Shown here: positions 17,254-29,928 of the stretch, one piece after another | Numbering within the stretch: position 1 is the stretch's first letter | Layout: the number at the start of each line of letters is the position of its first letter | Translations under genes and position numbers: made by a program | DNA from: an actinobacterium SCGC AAA278-O22 | GTDB lineage: Bacteria > Actinomycetota > Actinomycetes > Nanopelagicales > Nanopelagicaceae | Direction of reading: 5' to 3' | Assembly: GCA_000372185.1 (NCBI GenBank) | Contig: AQUA01000005.1 | Location: 52,253-116,252, forward strand | Length of the DNA stretch: 64,000 nucleotides | Notes under the pieces: model-generated | What the model saw: only the letters and a program-made list of their open reading frames with translations | What the model was told of the DNA's origin: nothing | Database searches by the model: none

Positions 17254-19725
17254 TTACAGAACGATGTTGACCAGCTTTGGCGCGCGTGCGATGACTTTTT
17301 TAGGCTGTGCGCCCGCAAGTTCTGCCACTATCGATGGCAGGGCAAGCGCTGCAGCTTCGAAATCGGTGTCGGAGATTGAAGGCGCAACTTTCATGCGGTC
17401 TTTGATCTTTCCATTAATCTGAACAACCGCTTCGACTTCATCATCAACAAGAAGTGCTGGATCGACTACTGGCCAACCAGCAGTAGCAATTGCAGGTTGG
17501 TGACCTAAACGCTCCCACATTTCTTCTGCAGTAAATGGTGCAACAAGTGACAACATGATTGCAATTGCTTCGGTTGCTTCGCGCACTGCAGGATCTGCGG
17601 CGCCGCATCCAGTATCAATTGCTTTTCGTGTGGCGTTCACTAGTTCCATAACGCGCGCAACTGCTACGTTAAATCGGAATGATTCGACAGCAAATGCTGC
17701 ATCATGGAGCGCCTTATGAGTGGCTTTACGTAGTGAGATATCGCCCTTGCTGAAATCAATATCTGGCGCAGAAGTAACATCTCCAGATAGTCGCCATGCA
17801 CGGCTTAAGAATTTCACCGAACCTGATGGAGAGACATCGGCCCAATCAACGTCATCTTCAGGAGGACCCGAGAAGACCATGGATAAACGAATTGCATCGA
17901 CACCGTGGTTTTCAAGTTCATCTGAAAGACGGACAAGATTTCCACGAGATTTAGACATCGCAGAGCCATCCATGACAACCATTCCTTGGTTAAGAAGGCG
18001 TGTGAATGGTTCGGTAAATGACAACATATCCATGTCATACAAAACTTTGGTAAAGAAGCGCGAATACAACAAGTGCAAAATTGCGTGAGTCACGCCGCCG
18101 ACATATTGATCAACAGGCAACCAGGTATCAATCTCTGCCCGATTAAATGGTTCGGTCGCATTTGTTGACGACGGATAACGAAGGTAGTACCAAGAAGAAT
18201 CCACAAAGGTATCCATGGTGTCGGTATCGCGCTGAGCAGGTCCTGCGCACTGTGGACACTTGGTATTTACCCACTCGGTTGCGGCAGCAAGTGGTGATTG
18301 GCCTTTGGGCTTGAGATCTAATCCTTTGGCATCAGGAAGAAGCAATGGAAGTTCTGAATCTGGAACCGCAACTTCGCCGCACTTATCGCAGTGAACGATA
18401 GGAATTGGTGTGCCCCAATAGCGCTGACGCGATACAAGCCAGTCACGCAAACGATAGTTGCGAGCAGCTTTGCCAAGTCCATCTTTCTCTAATTGCTGAT
18501 TAATTGCAGCAATCGCATCAGATTTCTTCAAACCATTGAGTGGACCGGAATTAATAATTTTCCCATCGCCAGTGGTAGCTATTCCTGTTGCGCTGGGATC
18601 TTCTTCGCCGGTATCAACAACAACACGAACCGGTAGCCCCATCGCCTTTGCAAAATCGAGGTCGCGCTGATCGTGCGCTGGAACAGCCATGATGGCGCCA
18701 GTTCCGTAATCAGCAAGCACATAATCTGAAGCCCAGATAGGCAACTTCTCACCATTGACTGGGTTGATAGCAAAGCGCTTGAGATCTACACCTGACTTAG
18801 GGCGATCTGTTGCAAGGCGATCAATATCTGATGCCGCTTTAATTTTTTCAAGATACGCGGTGAATTCAGATTCAACGGGCGATCCTGCTGCTAGTTCGGC
18901 AGCGAGAGCTGAATCTGCTGCGACAACCATAAAAGTTGCACCATACAAAGTATCGGGACGAGTTGTATAAATAGTTACAGGTTCGGTGCGACCTTCGATG
19001 ACGAATTGAACATTGGCTCCTTGTGAGCGACCAATCCAATTTCGTTGCATCGTTAAGACTTTATCTGGCCATTTGCCTTCAAGTTCAGACATGTCATCAA
19101 GGAGGCGGTCGGCATAATCAGTGATTTTGAAGTACCACTGGTTGAGCTTCTTCTTTGTCACTGCGGTATCGCAACGTTCGCACAACCCGGCTACTACTTG
19201 TTCGTTGGCCAATACTGTCTGGCAACTTGGGCACCAGTTAACAGCAGAATCCTTACGGTATGCCAAGCCCCGGGCGTGGAGTTTGGTAAAGAGCCACTGG
19301 TTCCACTTGTAGTACTCGGGGTCACAAGTATTGAAAACGCGATCCCAGTCGAAGGAACATGCATAACGTCGCATCGATGCTTTTTGAGTTGCGATATTTT
19401 CATAGGTCCAGATACGCGGATCTTCATTGCGTTTGATTGCAGCATTTTCTGCTGGCAATCCAAATGCATCCCAACCGATGGGGTGCATGACGTTAAAACC
19501 TTTTTGAATCCAGTAACGAGCGATGACATCACCGAGTGCATATGCCTCTGCGTGACCCATATGGAGATCACCCGATGGATATGGGAACATATCGAGTACA
19601 TATTTCTTTGGGCGCACATCATCAGCACGGCCAGATTTAAATGGCTCGAGCTTGTCCCAAATCGGCAGCCACTTCTCTTGCACGTATGCAAAATCGTAGG
19701 CCGCGTGTTCGCGTTCTGTACTCAC
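17254..19725 (-). CDS. leuS: Leucyl-tRNA synthetase
   Basis: 823-residue class I synthetase charging tRNA-Leu. HIGH-type motif HMGH at residues 55-58 ([19 protein letters not shown]), zinc-binding Cys pairs CPSC...CERC, the CP1 editing domain with [12 protein letters not shown], and AMSKSRGN. Start is GTG 19725, only 1 nt after the 3' end of tRNA-Ala, with no ribosome site; see findings. The N-terminus [18 protein letters not shown] fits the family, so the start is credible. Confidence 0.97.
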   Translation of the reverse strand: MSTEREHAAYDFAYVQEKWLPIWDKLEPFKSGRADDVRPKKYVLDMFPYPSGDLHMGHAEAYALGDVIARYWIQKGFNVMHPIGWDAFGLPAENAAIKRNEDPRIWTYENIATQKASMRRYACSFDWDRVFNTCDPEYYKWNQWLFTKLHARGLAYRKDSAVNWCPSCQTVLANEQVVAGLCERCDTAVTKKKLNQWYFKITDYADRLLDDMSELEGKWPDKVLTMQRNWIGRSQGANVQFVIEGRTEPVTIYTTRPDTLYGATFMVVAADSALAAELAAGSPVESEFTAYLEKIKAASDIDRLATDRPKSGVDLKRFAINPVNGEKLPIWASDYVLADYGTGAIMAVPAHDQRDLDFAKAMGLPVRVVVDTGEEDPSATGIATTGDGKIINSGPLNGLKKSDAIAAINQQLEKDGLGKAARNYRLRDWLVSRQRYWGTPIPIVHCDKCGEVAVPDSELPLLLPDAKGLDLKPKGQSPLAAATEWVNTKCPQCAGPAQRDTDTMDTFVDSSWYYLRYPSSTNATEPFNRAEIDTWLPVDQYVGGVTHAILHLLYSRFFTKVLYDMDMLSFTEPFTRLLNQGMVVMDGSAMSKSRGNLVRLSDELENHGVDAIRLSMVFSGPPEDDVDWADVSPSGSVKFLSRAWRLSGDVTSAPDIDFSKGDISLRKATHKALHDAAFAVESFRFNVAVARVMELVNATRKAIDTGCGAADPAVREATEAIAIMLSLVAPFTAEEMWERLGHQPAIATAGWPVVDPALLVDDEVEAVVQINGKIKDRMKVAPSISDTDFEAAALALPSIVAELAGAQPKKVIARAPKLVNIVL

Positions 19726-19726
19726 G

Positions 19727-19799
19727 TGGAGATAAGGGGAATCGAACCCCTAACCTCTTCCATGCCATGGAAGCGCGCTACCAATTGCGCCATATCCCC
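19727..19799 (-). tRNA. tRNA-Ala (anticodon GGC)
   Basis: 73-nt cloverleaf: acceptor GGGGATA/TATCTCC plus A, D-arm GCGC...GCGC, anticodon stem CTTCC/GGAAG around loop ATGGCAT (anticodon GGC), T-arm GGTTCGATTCC. CCA not encoded. Its 3' end is 1 nt from the leuS start codon. Confidence 0.95.
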
Positions 19800-19817
19800 G
19801 CTACTAAAAAGCGAACT

Positions 19818-20477
19818 TTACCTTACTGAGTCAGGTATCACTGCGCCGGATTCTTCGCCATAGACAGGCTCTGGAATAGATCCAGCGTTATGTTCAACCA
19901 ATAACCAACCTTTAGGCGACTCTTCGAGAATTGACCACTGCGCATTTGATAATCCACCAACACGCGACCAAAAAGGAATCGGAAGGTCGAGAAAAGAACC
20001 GATGATTGTTCGAGAGGTGCCACCGTGGGTTGCAACGACAAGTCGTTGATTATCTTTTCCAGCTAACGCTTCGGTAATTGCAGCGACTCCACGTGCACCT
20101 ACTTCACTACGACGTTCGCCGATTCCGCCCGCAGGATTGTCACCGCCCATTGACCATTCGCGCAGATTGGCTAAATCAATCTTTCGAATTTCATCGCCAG
20201 TCAGACCTTCCCAATTTCCGCAATTGGTTTCGCGCAGACGAGAATCTATGAAGACTTCGAGTCCAGTTAACTTAACGAGCTCATGAGCCGTGCTTTGCGC
20301 ACGAATCAGATCGCTGGCAATAATCATTGTGGGATCCATTGCAGCAATGATTGGAGCTGCATGTGCTGCTTGAAATTTTCCAACCTCATTGAGTGGAATG
20401 TCGGTATGCCCCTGAAATTTATTGGCCACGTTCCATTCGGTCTGACCGTGACGCCACAGAATAATTTGATTAGCCAC
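19818..20477 (-). CDS. Histidine phosphatase family protein (phosphoglycerate-mutase-like)
   Basis: 219 residues. Catalytic motif LWRHGQTEWN near the N-terminus, FQGHTDIPLNEVGKFQA, the acid/base region RLRETNCGNWEGLTGDE, and second catalytic His in VVATHGGTSR. Start is GTG 20477, overlapping the rsfS end by 8 nt, with GAGG 9 nt upstream; the longer frame to 20600 lies inside rsfS. The same gene follows rsfS in many actinobacteria and is often labelled PGM, but members are mostly broad phosphatases (for example glucosyl-3-phosphoglycerate phosphatase in mycobacteria); the substrate here is unknown. Confidence 0.9.
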   Translation of the reverse strand: MANQIILWRHGQTEWNVANKFQGHTDIPLNEVGKFQAAHAAPIIAAMDPTMIIASDLIRAQSTAHELVKLTGLEVFIDSRLRETNCGNWEGLTGDEIRKIDLANLREWSMGGDNPAGGIGERRSEVGARGVAAITEALAGKDNQRLVVATHGGTSRTIIGSFLDLPIPFWSRVGGLSNAQWSILEESPKGWLLVEHNAGSIPEPVYGEESGAVIPDSVR

Positions 20478-20844
20478 GAGCGACTTCCTCTTTGACTGCC
20501 TCGAGTTCAATGTGTGGGCAGTCATTCCATAAGCGATCGAGCATGTAGTAACGACGAAGTTCAGTCGATTGAATATGTACGACGAGATCTGAGTAATCAA
20601 GCAGAATCCACTCGTCGGTACCTTCGCGGCGCAGCGGCTTATCGCCGGCTAACCGAAGTTTTTCTTCTACCTCATCGGCAATAGTGTCAATCATCTTTGT
20701 ATTGGAAGCAGTAACAATCAGAAACACTTCGCTGAGCACAGTTTGATCAGAGAGGTCGAGTGCAACAAGTTCGGTACCGAACTTATCGATGGCAGCACGA
20801 GCTGCGATCTGAGTGCGTTCGACGCAGGCTTTACTAGCTGGCAT
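20470..20844 (-). CDS. rsfS: Ribosomal silencing factor RsfS
   Basis: 124 residues. Binds protein L14 and blocks 30S-50S joining when nutrients are short. Signature parts: VALDLSDQTVLSEVFLIVTA, EGTDEWILLDYSDLVVHI, RRYYMLDRLW. It overlaps nadD by 11 nt and the histidine phosphatase by 8 nt, the usual nadD-rsfS-phosphatase operon. Confidence 0.96.
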   Translation of the reverse strand: MPASKACVERTQIAARAAIDKFGTELVALDLSDQTVLSEVFLIVTASNTKMIDTIADEVEEKLRLAGDKPLRREGTDEWILLDYSDLVVHIQSTELRRYYMLDRLWNDCPHIELEAVKEEVARG

Positions 20845-21382
20845 AGAGGTTGTGCTCCTTTATATAGGCGGCGACTGCTGCCGGTACAGCATCAGAATTA
20901 CCTGCACGGATATCGGTTGCAGAGACTGCAATCGAATCGATGCTGGTGTTGTGCTTTCCTGGAAATTCAGGGCGATCGATCACGACGAACTCGACCATCT
21001 TCTTTAAATCATCTGCGCGGTGCCATTGATCGATTTTTTCATAGGCATCGGTGCCCACAATCAGCACGATGGTGTCGCCTTCGTAGTTCTGAGCAACAGC
21101 TTCGACAGTGTCGATGGTATAGCTGGGGCCTTCACGTAAAACTTCGATGGGATTTACTTCAACGCATTTTTTGATATCTGCAGGAAGTTCGTTGACAGCG
21201 AGTTGACACATGGCGCGACGTTGAGCACCCGTTGCGCGCGGTTCATTGTCGCGTAGACGTGGTTGTCCAGCAGGAAGAACTAGCAAGTGATCAACAATCT
21301 TGCGCGCAATGAGCTGTTGAATGACGTGGAGATGCCCGTTATGAATGGGGTCGAAAGTCCCGCCGTAAAGCCCTACGCGCAA
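20834..21382 (-). CDS. nadD: Nicotinate-nucleotide adenylyltransferase
   Basis: 182 residues. Joins nicotinate mononucleotide and ATP to give deamido-NAD in NAD synthesis. Nucleotidyltransferase motif GGTFDPIHNGH at residues 7-17, VLIVGTDAYEKIDQWH, and VSATDIRAG in place of the ISxTxxR motif. The start is TTG 21382 (MRVGLYGG); no ATG fits the conserved N-terminus. It is 6 nt downstream of the small membrane-protein gene. Confidence 0.95.
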   Translation of the reverse strand: MRVGLYGGTFDPIHNGHLHVIQQLIARKIVDHLLVLPAGQPRLRDNEPRATGAQRRAMCQLAVNELPADIKKCVEVNPIEVLREGPSYTIDTVEAVAQNYEGDTIVLIVGTDAYEKIDQWHRADDLKKMVEFVVIDRPEFPGKHNTSIDSIAVSATDIRAGNSDAVPAAVAAYIKEHNLYAS

Positions 21383-21388
21383 TGTGAA

Positions 21389-21508
21389 CTACTTATCGAA
21401 GCGAAGAACGATGTAAAGAAGGAATGCAAAGACACCAAATGCAATCAGCCCAAATCCATATGGTGGGATAGGAAGTTCGCGGGTAGCTTCTTCAGCGAGA
21501 TTCATCAT
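21389..21508 (-). CDS. Small single-pass membrane protein upstream of nadD
   Basis: 39 residues starting MMNLAEEATRELPIPPYGFG, followed by one hydrophobic helix (LIAFGVFAFLLYIVL) and the basic end RFDK. Too short for most gene callers. Actinobacteria commonly keep a tiny one-helix protein of similar layout next to nadD, so it is probably real; it keeps frame between ligA and nadD and fills the gap. ATG 21508 and ATG 21505 are adjacent alternatives; no ribosome site is seen. Function unknown. Confidence 0.65.
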   Translation of the reverse strand: MMNLAEEATRELPIPPYGFGLIAFGVFAFLLYIVLRFDK

Positions 21509-21520
21509 GAGTGAAGATTA

Positions 21521-24608
<3,088 letters not shown>

Positions 24609-24612
<4 letters not shown>

Positions 24613-25751
24613 TTTCTACCTACTGCATTCGCAGCTAAGCCACGTTCAATGACATCAGGTAAAACTGAGAGCGCATAAGCCACATCTGCTTCAGTATTGG
24701 TGGTTCCGAATGAGAAGCGCAAGGAAGATTGCGAAAGTACATCAGAAAGCCCCATCGCCATTAAGACATGGCTAGGTCGATGAACACCAGCGGTACAAGC
24801 AGCACCAGTAGAACAAGAAACTTTCTGTGAATCCATTAATAGTAAGAGTGAATCACTCTGTGTTCCCGGAAAGGTGATGTTGGAAATTCCCGGAAGGCGT
24901 TGTGCACCTTTTCCATTGATCACGGCGTCAGGTCGTGCTGCAACTACTCCGCTTTCAAATAAGTCACGAAGTGCTGCTACCTTCTTGGCGTCATATAGAT
25001 GCGCCTCAACGGCTGCAGCAAATGCAACGATAGATGGAGCGTTGAGTGTGCCGCTTCGAATGTCGCGCTCTTGTCCACCGCCATGTAAGAGTGCAGGGAT
25101 TTCAACAGCGCGGCGCAAAATCAGCGCACCAATTCCGAGTGGTCCCCCGACCTTGTGGCCACTGATGGTCATTGCAAAGAGACCAAGTTCTTTAAAGGAG
25201 AGCGGAACTTTGGTAAAGCTCTGCACAGCATCGCAATGCACCGGAATATCTCCAGCAATCTGCACGACCTCAGCGATCGGTTGAATGACGCCGGTCTCGT
25301 TATTGCTATGCATAACTGAGATGAGCGCAATCTCTGATCTGCGTTCTGCAAGGACTTTCTTGAGAAAATCTAAGTCGATGGTTCCCGAAGAATTTACGGG
25401 AATCTCGATCAGTTCTGCACCTTCATGTTCGACCAACCAATGCGCGGGATCAAGTACTGCATGGTGTTCGATGCTAGAGACAATGATGACTTTCTTATCG
25501 GTATGCCAGAACAAGCCTTTGATGGCGGCGTTATCTGCCTCAGTTCCGGAACCAGTAAAGATCACTTCACTTGATAAACAATCAATAGCCTGTGCGATCT
25601 TTTCGCGCGCATCTTCAACATCTTTGCGCGTTGAGCGACCTTCGGTATGAAGTGATGAAGGATTTCCCAATTTACGAAGTGAAGCGTTCATCGCGTCGAT
25701 GGCAACATCGAACATCGGCGTAGTAGCCGCATGGTCGAGATAGACGCTCAT
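24609..25751 (-). CDS. Cysteine desulfurase (NifS/IscS class)
   Basis: 380-residue PLP enzyme turning cysteine into alanine and a protein-bound persulfide. N-terminal YLDHAATTP; PLP lysine in ISGHKVGGPLG; catalytic Cys in SCSTGAACTAG. Overlap with mnmA (ATGA) points to tRNA thiolation as a main job; it may also feed Fe-S assembly. ATG 25751 stands 6 nt behind a TAGACT box. Confidence 0.95.
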
Positions 25752-25757
25752 TGGGGC

Positions 25758-25763
25758 AGTCTA
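25758..25763 (-). promoter_or_regulatory. -10 box TAGACT, leaderless start of the desulfurase-mnmA-ligA operon
   Basis: TAGACT, 6 nt, then ATG 25751 on the minus strand, within the 29-nt gap after etfA. Confidence 0.5.
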
Positions 25764-25780
25764 GTTCGTGCTGGCAGAAC

Positions 25781-26731
25781 TTACTTTTTAGCGAGTACGC
25801 CTTCGGTCGCCTTTGGCAGCACGTTGAAAAGGTCACCAACTACGCCGAAGTCAGCGATATCGAAGAGCGGTGCTTCAGGATCTTTATTGACGACAACGAT
25901 TGTCTTTGACGTCTGCATACCTGCGCGGTGTTGGATCGCTCCAGAGATTCCACACGCTACATAGAGCTGCGGGCTGACTGTCTTTCCAGTCTGACCGACT
26001 TGATGTGAATGTGGATACCAACCTGCATCTGTTGCAGCGCGAGATGCACCGACTGCTGCACCCAGAGAATCTGCAAAAGATTCGACTGCGCTGAAATTGC
26101 CATCAGTTCCGCGGCCACCTGAAACAACAATATTCGCTTCGGTAAGTTCAGGGCGTCCACCCTTTACTGGAGGTTGGGATGAAGAGATTGTCGCCTTCTT
26201 AGCATCGGCACTAATGGAAGCTGCGCCATTTTCGATTGCTGGTGACGATGTTGAGAAATCGGCTTCGATGCTGTTGGGGCGAACAGTTATCACTGCAACG
26301 CCATGGGAAACTTTTGAATGAACAGTAGTTGATCCACCGAAGACCAATTGAGTTGCAGTGCCATCGGCTGCCACATCAACAGCATCTGTGATGACTCCAG
26401 ATTCGGTAAGAACGGCAACGCGCGCTGCTACCTCTTTTCCAAATGCGTGAGATGCAATCAGAACAGCCGCAGGAGACTTCTCTTTGATAACAGCAGCAAG
26501 TGCATCTGCAGATGCTGGAACTCCATGATTTGCAAAATCATCTGACTCAATGACCAATACATTAGTAATAGGGCCTTGGTTGACGGTTGCAGCGAGCGCG
26601 GCACCTTTGCCAGCTCCTGCTAGAACGACGGCAGTAACAGAACCGATGCGCGCAGCTGCTGTGGCAAGTTCTGCAGTTGTCTTTGTGGCCTTATCTGCCG
26701 AAAAATCAGCGAGAATCAATACGTTGCTCAT
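25781..26731 (-). CDS. etfA: Electron transfer flavoprotein, alpha subunit
   Basis: 316 residues. With EtfB it forms the soluble FAD/AMP heterodimer that collects electrons from acyl-CoA and other dehydrogenases. The C-terminal FAD domain shows [48 protein letters not shown] and [20 protein letters not shown]. It overlaps etfB by 4 nt. Confidence 0.97.
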   Translation of the reverse strand: MSNVLILADFSADKATKTTAELATAAARIGSVTAVVLAGAGKGAALAATVNQGPITNVLVIESDDFANHGVPASADALAAVIKEKSPAAVLIASHAFGKEVAARVAVLTESGVITDAVDVAADGTATQLVFGGSTTVHSKVSHGVAVITVRPNSIEADFSTSSPAIENGAASISADAKKATISSSQPPVKGGRPELTEANIVVSGGRGTDGNFSAVESFADSLGAAVGASRAATDAGWYPHSHQVGQTGKTVSPQLYVACGISGAIQHRAGMQTSKTIVVVNKDPEAPLFDIADFGVVGDLFNVLPKATEGVLAKK

Positions 26732-27510
26732 ATCAACTTCTTTTCCACGAGGAAGTTGACGAGCGCTTCTCCGCCGTTTCCTTCGTCAGTAACTTTTACA
26801 CCAGCAGCACGTGGTGGGCGTGGAGTCGCATCCTTTACTTGTGACCATGAGCTCTGCGCTGAAACGCCAACTGCGGCTAAATCTTTCTGTTCAATCGTCT
26901 TCTTCTTCGCCGCCATAATTCCCTTGAAAGATGGGTAACGCGGTTCGTTAATCTTTTCTACAACGCTGATAACAACGGGAAACGCCGCAGAGATCTGATC
27001 AACACCAGCTTCAGTAACGCGAGTGATAGAAACTTTTCCGGCTGGATCCACAGTAACGTGTGAAGCAAATGTCAGTTGCGCCCAACCAAGACGTGCGCTG
27101 ATCATCGCTGGCACAACGCTCATGCGAGCATCAGTTGATTCTGTTCCACAGATAACTAAGTCGTAGCCACCTTCTGCAATCACCTTTGCAAGAACGCTCG
27201 ATGTAGCAAGCGCATCAGAACCTGCGAGCGCACTATCGCTGACCAAGATTGCATCGTTTGCTCCCATCGAAAGCGCTTTGCGCACAGCTTCAGTTGCGCG
27301 CTCTGGTCCCATCGAAATTACTGTGACTGTATGTGGGCCGCCTTCATCATTTCCACCGTGTGCTTCAGCGATTCGAAGCGCTTCTTCAACGGCATATTCA
27401 TCAAGGTCATTAAGAACTGCATCAACGTTTTCACGATCGAGTACGCCATTGACCATCTTCTTCTCTGCCCATGAATCAGGCACTTGCTTAACGCACACAG
27501 CAATCTTCAT
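26728..27510 (-). CDS. etfB: Electron transfer flavoprotein, beta subunit
   Basis: 260 residues from ATG 27510 (MKIAVCVKQVPD, the family N-terminus); ATG 27519 adds three residues. AMP-binding part ALSMGANDAILVSD and signature DLVICGTESTDARMSVVPAM are seen. First gene of the etfBA pair, divergent from the glycosyltransferase operon. No electron-transferring-flavoprotein dehydrogenase lies nearby. Confidence 0.97.
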   Translation of the reverse strand: MKIAVCVKQVPDSWAEKKMVNGVLDRENVDAVLNDLDEYAVEEALRIAEAHGGNDEGGPHTVTVISMGPERATEAVRKALSMGANDAILVSDSALAGSDALATSSVLAKVIAEGGYDLVICGTESTDARMSVVPAMISARLGWAQLTFASHVTVDPAGKVSITRVTEAGVDQISAAFPVVISVVEKINEPRYPSFKGIMAAKKKTIEQKDLAAVGVSAQSSWSQVKDATPRPPRAAGVKVTDEGNGGEALVNFLVEKKLI

Positions 27511-27580
27511 GGGCTGCATGTTACTGACGAGTAGGGCTTTTGTGAAGCGTCTCAGTGGCCTCTCAACCCTCAACCAATAC

Positions 27581-27609
27581 TTCACCTTTTATTCAGGGAC
27601 ACGTAACCT
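27581..27609 (+). promoter_or_regulatory. Possible promoter of the glycosyltransferase operon
   Basis: TTCACC (27581-27586), 17 nt, TAACCT (27604-27609). Transcription would begin near 27616 and give a leader of about 36 nt that holds the hairpin at 27626-27653. Confidence 0.35.
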
Positions 27610-27625
27610 CGTCGCGAATTCCGAG

Positions 27626-27655
27626 ATGGTTGCAGACCTCACTCTGCAACCATGA
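27626..27655 (+). promoter_or_regulatory. Start-codon hairpin and 9-codon leader ORF before glycosyltransferase
   Basis: ATGGTTGCAGA (27626-27636), loop CCTCAC, TCTGCAACCAT (27643-27653): a perfect 11-bp inverted repeat. The right arm includes the first two bases of the glycosyltransferase ATG (27652-27654). The same DNA is a short ORF, MVADLTLQP, from ATG 27626 to TGA 27655, which overlaps that ATG as ATGA. It could be a translation-control hairpin, a coupled leader peptide, or a DNA operator; the sequence alone cannot decide. Confidence 0.5.
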
Positions 27656-28803
27656 TCGAGACGCAGACTCATCAAAAATTGAAGATCGCTGTCGTTACAG
27701 AAGCATTTCTTCCTCAAGTAAATGGCGTGACCAACTCTGTTCTGCGTCTCCTCGAATATTGCAAGTCACAAGGACATGAAGTTTTAATCATTGCACCTGA
27801 GAGCGAGGGTGCACCTACTAGATATCTTGATTACAAAATTAAGCATGTGCCAAGTATCTCGATGAAAAAGTTGATTCCGATGGGCGTGCCTCGCAAATTT
27901 TTGGAGCCGCTCTTAGAGGGATTTTCTCCAGATGTCATTCACCTAGCATCACCGATTTTTCTGGGCCATTACGTGGCACGAATTGCAAAGAGAATGGGAA
28001 TACCAACGGTCTCTGTCTATCAGACTGATATTGCAGGATTTGCGCGGCACTACGGACTCACTATTGCGCATAATACTTTGAAGAAGTGGATCTCTCGAAT
28101 TCACCAAGCCACTGATCTCACTCTTGCGCCCTCAAAATGGGCAAGTCGAGATCTAGAACTGAGTGGAGTTCGAAACGTTCGAATCTGGAAACGTGGAGTT
28201 GATCTGGTCAAATTTGATCCATCCAGACGCGATGACTCTCTTCGCACATCTATAAAAAATGGTAATGATAAATTTATCGTCGGGTATGTGGGTCGTTTAG
28301 CGAATGAGAAACGAATCGATGATTTAGCAATTCTGGATGCGCAACCTCACATTCAACTCGTCATCGTTGGCGAAGGACCTGCTGAATCTCGTTTAAGGAG
28401 AGAACTTCCCAACGCGCTCTTTGTGGGTTATCAATCAGGTATAGATCTTGCACGCTATGTAGCATCGTTTGATATCTTCGTTCACACTGGAAAACATGAA
28501 ACGTTCTGCCAAGCAATTCAGGAAGCTCTTGCTTCTGGGGTTCCTGTCATTGGACCTGATTCAGGTGGGCCCGTAGATCTGATTGATCATGGGGTGACGG
28601 GCTTGCTCGTCGATACCGCAGATCCACATACTCTGCTTGATGCGGTAGAAACTCTTCGTCTGCACTCCTCATTTGATCTTATGCAATTGGCTGCCCGCAA
28701 AGCAGTTGAGCACCGCACATGGGATTACATCAACGCCCAACTCATGGTCCACTATCGCGATGCTATAACCGGCGATACCAAATTTCGGGAGTTGGTCGCA
28801 TGA
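27652..28803 (+). CDS. GT4 glycosyltransferase, MgtA/PimB-like (putative alpha-mannosyltransferase)
   Basis: 383 residues of the GT-B fold, GT4 family. The N-terminal IAVVTEAFLPQVNGVTNSVL and DVIHLASPIFLGHYV, and the C-terminal donor-site motif HETFCQAIQEALASGVPVIG with GGPVDLIDHGVTGLLV, resemble the GDP-mannose-dependent mannosyltransferase MgtA of mycobacteria and corynebacteria, which builds glycolipids at the inner membrane face. First gene of a three-gene module with 28800 and 29929. Its start codon is buried in the hairpin at 27626-27653. Donor and acceptor are inferred from family likeness only. Confidence 0.9.
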   Translation: MIETQTHQKLKIAVVTEAFLPQVNGVTNSVLRLLEYCKSQGHEVLIIAPESEGAPTRYLDYKIKHVPSISMKKLIPMGVPRKFLEPLLEGFSPDVIHLASPIFLGHYVARIAKRMGIPTVSVYQTDIAGFARHYGLTIAHNTLKKWISRIHQATDLTLAPSKWASRDLELSGVRNVRIWKRGVDLVKFDPSRRDDSLRTSIKNGNDKFIVGYVGRLANEKRIDDLAILDAQPHIQLVIVGEGPAESRLRRELPNALFVGYQSGIDLARYVASFDIFVHTGKHETFCQAIQEALASGVPVIGPDSGGPVDLIDHGVTGLLVDTADPHTLLDAVETLRLHSSFDLMQLAARKAVEHRTWDYINAQLMVHYRDAITGDTKFRELVA

Positions 28804-29927
28804 AGATCATTCATATTGCCAACTTTTATGGTCCAAAATCAGGTGGAATCAAGACCACCTTGCACAATTTAGGTACTGAGTACCAAAAGATTGGCCATGA
28901 ATTTATCTACGTGGTTCCTGGAAAGAAATTTTCACGCGAAAAGATGGAACATGGTGGCTGCATCACTCTCCCATCGTGGGTAATCCCATTTAGCGGTGGA
29001 TATCGCGTGATTCGTTCTACCCGTCAAGTAAAGACAATCTTGCAATCACTCAAGCCAGATCGCATCGAAGTTTCAGACCGTTTTACTCTCTCCTGCCTGG
29101 GAAATTGGGCACAGCGAAAAGGTATTCCAGCCATTGTCTTTAGCCACGAAACGCTTCGTGGTCTTGTGAAGAACTACTTGGGCATCTCTCTGAAGCCGAT
29201 TGTAGGTTGGCACAATTCACGACTTGCTGGGAAATTCGATTTTGTTGTCACGACCACAAATTTCGCAGCAGCAGAGTTCAATGAAATTGGCACTTCAAAT
29301 GTCGTTCGAGTTCCACTCGGTGTCGACCTTGATACATTCTCTCCCAACCATCGCAATGAAGAGTTACGCGCCAAGATGCTTAAAGGTGGCGACATACTTC
29401 TAGTTCATTGCGGTCGCCTATCGCCTGAAAAGAAACCTGAAAGATCGCTACAAACATTGAGAGAATTGCTCAAGCGTGGAATCAATGCTCGTCTGGTTTA
29501 TATAGGAACTGGTCCACTTCATAAAAAACTCTACGACTCATCACGCGATATTCCGGTGACTTTCTGGGGCTATGTCGCCAATAAGAATTTGCTGGCGCAA
29601 ATGATCGCCTCTGCCGATATCTCACTTGCGCCGGGTCCGATTGAAACCTTCTGCCTAGCAGCTCTTGAATCACTTGCAAGTGGTACACCGGTTGTCGCAT
29701 CGGAAACAAGTGCAGTCGGTGAGTTCTTAACTCAAGAAAATGGTGACTTTGTTGGGCTCACTGCCGCAAATAACGGAGCAGCCTTTGCAGATGCAGTCGA
29801 AATCATTCTCGATGAGATTCGGGAAGATGCAACTCTCTCTGATCGATGCAGATTACAAGCTGAGCGATTCCCTTGGTCGCAAACTATTAAACGGTTAGAA
29901 AATATCGCAACGGAACTGGTGGCCTAA
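28800..29927 (+). CDS. GT4 family glycosyltransferase
   Basis: 375 residues, GT-B fold. IIHIANFYGPKSGGIKTTL at the N-terminus (acceptor side), VPLGVDLDTFSP linker, LVHCGRLSPEKKPERSLQTL and the donor motif GPIETFCLAALESLASGTPVV. Start at ATG 28800, overlapping the previous stop (ATGA). Probably acts with its neighbour on the same glycolipid or surface glycan, adding a second sugar. No membrane helix. Confidence 0.9.
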   Translation: MKIIHIANFYGPKSGGIKTTLHNLGTEYQKIGHEFIYVVPGKKFSREKMEHGGCITLPSWVIPFSGGYRVIRSTRQVKTILQSLKPDRIEVSDRFTLSCLGNWAQRKGIPAIVFSHETLRGLVKNYLGISLKPIVGWHNSRLAGKFDFVVTTTNFAAAEFNEIGTSNVVRVPLGVDLDTFSPNHRNEELRAKMLKGGDILLVHCGRLSPEKKPERSLQTLRELLKRGINARLVYIGTGPLHKKLYDSSRDIPVTFWGYVANKNLLAQMIASADISLAPGPIETFCLAALESLASGTPVVASETSAVGEFLTQENGDFVGLTAANNGAAFADAVEIILDEIREDATLSDRCRLQAERFPWSQTIKRLENIATELVA

Positions 29928-29928
29928 A

